Assembly (NCBI GenBank): GCA_023386835.1
Contig: JAEWIY010000180.1
Coordinates: 1 to 8,112, forward strand
Reading direction: 5' to 3'
From: Verrucomicrobiota bacterium
GTDB lineage: Bacteria > Verrucomicrobiota > Verrucomicrobiia > Opitutales > Opitutaceae
Length of the DNA: 8,112 nt
Each line of letters starts with the position of its first letter. The stretch's first letter is position 1. A model generated the notes under the pieces. That model searched no databases. It was not told the DNA's origin and worked only from the letters and a program-made list of their open reading frames with translations. The translations under genes were made by a program, and so were the position numbers. Below, piece after piece: positions 6,179 to 8,112 of the stretch.

Positions 6179-6949
6179 TTATTTCCGGTGGTAATCTCCG
6201 CGGCTGAAGTACTTCTCCAGCCACACGTACATGCAGATGAAGAAGTAACGACTGCCCATCTCCTTGATCTTCAGCTTCGCGACACCGTGCCGACGGTTGC
6301 GCCAACTGATCGGAATCACGGTCCAGGAGTAACCTCGCACGATCGCTTTCAGCGGGATCTCGACCGTCAGGTTGAAGTGAGGTGCAAGTAAGGGGCGACA
6401 ACCGTCGATCACCGTGCGCCGGTACGCCTTGAACGCGTTGGTGGTGTCGTTGAGCGGGATGTGAAAAAGTGTCCGGATGAAAAGGTTAGCCACCCGGTTG
6501 ACGAAAAGTTTCAGCCGCGGGTAATCGATCACCCGGCCGCCTTTCACGAAGCGGCTGCCGAAGGCGCACTCCCAGCCCTCATTGAGCAGGCGCCAATACC
6601 GGACCGCATCCTCCGGATCGTCGGAGCTGTCGGCCATCATGATCACCACGGCGTCGCCGCGGCTGTGGTTGAGCCCGTGGATGATCGCGCGCCCGAAGCC
6701 GTGCGGCCCGTGGTTCTGCACTGGCGCGAGCGTGGGAATCGTCGCCTTGAGCTCGTCCAAGACCGCCCAGGTGCGATCGCGGCTGCCGTCATCCACCACC
6801 ACGATCTCGTGGGGGATGCCTTCGCGTTGAAAAACCGCGTAGAGGGTTTCCAGGGTGTGCGGAAGCGAGGCCTCTTCGTCCCGGGCTGGGATGATCACCG
6901 AGTACAGGTGCAGCGGCTCGCTGGCGCTGGCGGTCGAGGGAGCAGTCAT
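6179..6949 (-). CDS. GT2 family glycosyltransferase, dolichol/polyprenyl-phosphate sugar transferase type
   Basis: A 256-aa GT-A fold enzyme that probably transfers a sugar from a nucleotide donor to a polyprenyl phosphate or a growing glycan at the inner face of the cytoplasmic membrane. The nucleotide-binding start SVIIPARDEEASLP is at 17-30 and the first acidic motif VVVDDGSRDRT at 50-60 (D53/D54). GFGRAIIHGLNHSRGD (84-99) follows, as in DPM1-like enzymes. The metal-site block reads MMADSSDDPED (104-114) instead of the common DAD; D107 remains and Met takes the place of the first Asp. GSRFVKGG (131-138) and NDTTNAFKAYRR (167-178) complete the family pattern. There is no C-terminal GtrA-like or other multi-pass membrane domain, only a mildly hydrophobic aromatic stretch near 235-245. 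It lies 18 nt after the SDR epimerase gene, so co-transcription is likely. Donor and acceptor cannot be assigned. Confidence 0.9.
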   Translation of the reverse strand: MTAPSTASASEPLHLYSVIIPARDEEASLPHTLETLYAVFQREGIPHEIVVVDDGSRDRTWAVLDELKATIPTLAPVQNHGPHGFGRAIIHGLNHSRGDAVVIMMADSSDDPEDAVRYWRLLNEGWECAFGSRFVKGGRVIDYPRLKLFVNRVANLFIRTLFHIPLNDTTNAFKAYRRTVIDGCRPLLAPHFNLTVEIPLKAIVRGYSWTVIPISWRNRRHGVAKLKIKEMGSRYFFICMYVWLEKYFSRGDYHRK

Positions 6950-6967
6950 GGAGTGCCAGGCTCCCGC

Positions 6968-8047
6968 TTAAAACGGCGCCGACCGATCCAACCAATCCGC
7001 ATGCGTCTCGGCGTGCTGCGCAATTTCGTCCAGAATCGAGAGCAGCGGCGTCTGCGGTTGCCAGTTCCAGACGCGACGGGCGCGGCCCGAATCCAACACG
7101 ACCCAAGGCAGGTCAAACGGCCGCGGTTTCGGATCACTGCTCACCGGGTGGGCGCCAAAACGGTCGTGACACCACGCCGTCAATTGGCGCAGCGACATCG
7201 CCGAGGCGGCCCCTCCGCTGACGTTGACGATGCGGTTATCGCCTGCGGTCGCGGTGCCGAACTGTGCACGCAACAGCGGCACGAGGTCGCGGGGATGCAG
7301 GCAGTCGCGGACCTGGTGGCCCTGGCCGTCGAAACCGATGTAACGGAGCGGGCGCCGTTGGCGATGGCTGTGGATCCAGTACGCGAAGATGCCTTGGTCA
7401 GCGCGGCCGAATTGCCCGGCACCGGCCATGACGCCGCAGCGGTTGATGTACACCGGCAGCCCAAACGTGTCGCCGTACTCCAGCGCGAGCGTCTCGCTGG
7501 CGAGTTTCGTCGCCCCGTAGAGCGACACCGGCGCGGCGGTGGAGAATGTTTCGTCGATGCCAGCGGCGCTCACACCGGCGGGCAGCGCGGGGCCGTTGGC
7601 CTGTTCGCTGATCGTAAACGCACCGCGGTGGAGCGTCACGGGCAGAGCGGCGAGAGTCGCGATCGAATACACGCGGCTCGTGCTGAGCAGCGTAAAACCG
7701 GCGCCGTGTTCGCGGCAGTATTCGAGCAGGTTGACGGTGCCGACCAAGTTGTGCTCCACAACTTGGCGCGAGCTCGAGCGTCCGTCGACCCCGGCCAGCA
7801 CGCTTGGATTCGCGGCAGCGTCGATCACCCAGTCGACCTTCGGTAGCGCACCGAGGTCACTCGCCAGCCGCAGGTCGCCATGGTGCAGTTGCACGCCCCG
7901 GCGCTTCAGTTCGCCGCGATTCTGTTCGCTGCCGGGCCGGATGAAGTTGTCCAAGCCGACGATCGAGAGCGACGAGTCCGCGTCGAGCAGGGCCTGCGTG
8001 AGCGTTGAGCCCACGAATCCGCAAACGCCGGTGACCAGAATCTTCAT
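6968..8047 (-). CDS. NAD-dependent epimerase/dehydratase, CDP-paratose (tyvelose) 2-epimerase-like
   Basis: A 359-aa extended SDR, cytoplasmic, acting on a nucleotide sugar. The NAD-binding loop GVCGFVG is at 7-13, LDNFIRPGSEQNR (32-44) follows the second strand, and catalytic Y177/K181 are in YGATK. The C-terminal half points to CDP-paratose 2-epimerases: GAGQFGRADQGIFAYW (209-224), PLRYIGFDGQGHQVRDCLHPRDLV (233-256, shown by its key GF-G-G-QVRD-LH-DL residues), and the SDR closing motif VWNWQPQT. As in that family, the stretch between the STS motif (122-124) and Y177 is long (about 53 residues) and contains GIDET before the active-site tyrosine. Usual bacterial length is about 340-360 aa. 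The ATG at 8047 starts the Rossmann strand. No other CDP-deoxysugar gene (rfbF, rfbG, rfbS-like) is in the window; they could lie upstream. Subfamily assignment is good; the actual substrate may differ. Confidence 0.85.
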   Translation of the reverse strand: MKILVTGVCGFVGSTLTQALLDADSSLSIVGLDNFIRPGSEQNRGELKRRGVQLHHGDLRLASDLGALPKVDWVIDAAANPSVLAGVDGRSSSRQVVEHNLVGTVNLLEYCREHGAGFTLLSTSRVYSIATLAALPVTLHRGAFTISEQANGPALPAGVSAAGIDETFSTAAPVSLYGATKLASETLALEYGDTFGLPVYINRCGVMAGAGQFGRADQGIFAYWIHSHRQRRPLRYIGFDGQGHQVRDCLHPRDLVPLLRAQFGTATAGDNRIVNVSGGAASAMSLRQLTAWCHDRFGAHPVSSDPKPRPFDLPWVVLDSGRARRVWNWQPQTPLLSILDEIAQHAETHADWLDRSAPF

Positions 8048-8112
8048 TCCCGTTCAACAGAACAGGCGGCAGCAGGTTGCGGAAGCGGAAAGTGTGCGGC
8101 GGACCGCGGTGG

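Noticed and set aside
6461..7846. A 461-codon plus-strand open frame opposite the SDR epimerase and glycosyltransferase.
   Set aside because: Same reason: composition-driven, no motif, and the minus strand carries two well-defined enzymes.
8054..8110. A minus-strand open frame from the window edge ending at a TGA (8056-8054), possibly the tail of an upstream gene.
   Set aside because: Only 18 codons, ending in a Cys-rich TCCRLFC with no recognisable homology; it cannot be told from chance.

Overview
The window is GC-rich (roughly 60-70 %), and every gene I can support lies on the minus strand, so transcription runs from high to low coordinates. It looks like a Gram-negative surface-polysaccharide region. 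An outer-membrane TonB-dependent receptor means there is an outer membrane, and four of the six genes act on nucleotide sugars or glycosyl transfer. The Oar-like receptor with a carboxypeptidase-regulatory-like N-terminus, the four-helix-bundle gene, the base composition and the lack of clear Shine-Dalgarno sites would suit a Verrucomicrobiota (Opitutales-like) bacterium. That placement is inference only.

Layout in transcription order. (1) 8047-6968 encodes an extended SDR enzyme resembling CDP-paratose/CDP-tyvelose 2-epimerases. It is followed after an 18-nt gap by a GT2 glycosyltransferase of the dolichol/polyprenyl-phosphate sugar transferase type (6949-6179). These two are probably one operon whose start lies beyond the window. 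(2) A 274-nt intergenic stretch (5905-6178) holds a weak promoter candidate. It precedes a 1098-aa Oar-like TonB-dependent receptor (5904-2608), which is closed by a strong rho-independent terminator (2551-2581). (3) A second sugar module follows: an epimerase/reductase of the plant/mimivirus NRS/ER type (2476-1601), a 9-bp hairpin, then a canonical dTDP-glucose 4,6-dehydratase, RmlB/RfbB (1507-440). Together these could convert dTDP-glucose to dTDP-L-rhamnose without separate RmlC and RmlD. (4) Last is a small four-helix-bundle protein gene of the 23S rRNA intervening-sequence family (416-57). It sits 23 nt after the rfbB stop and is enclosed by a perfect 13-bp inverted repeat, as if it were a small inserted cassette.

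The two most interesting points are the pairing of a bacterial-type RmlB with an NRS/ER-type bifunctional enzyme, and the inverted-repeat-bounded four-helix-bundle gene. There is no rRNA, tRNA, CRISPR array, transposase or integrase that I can see.
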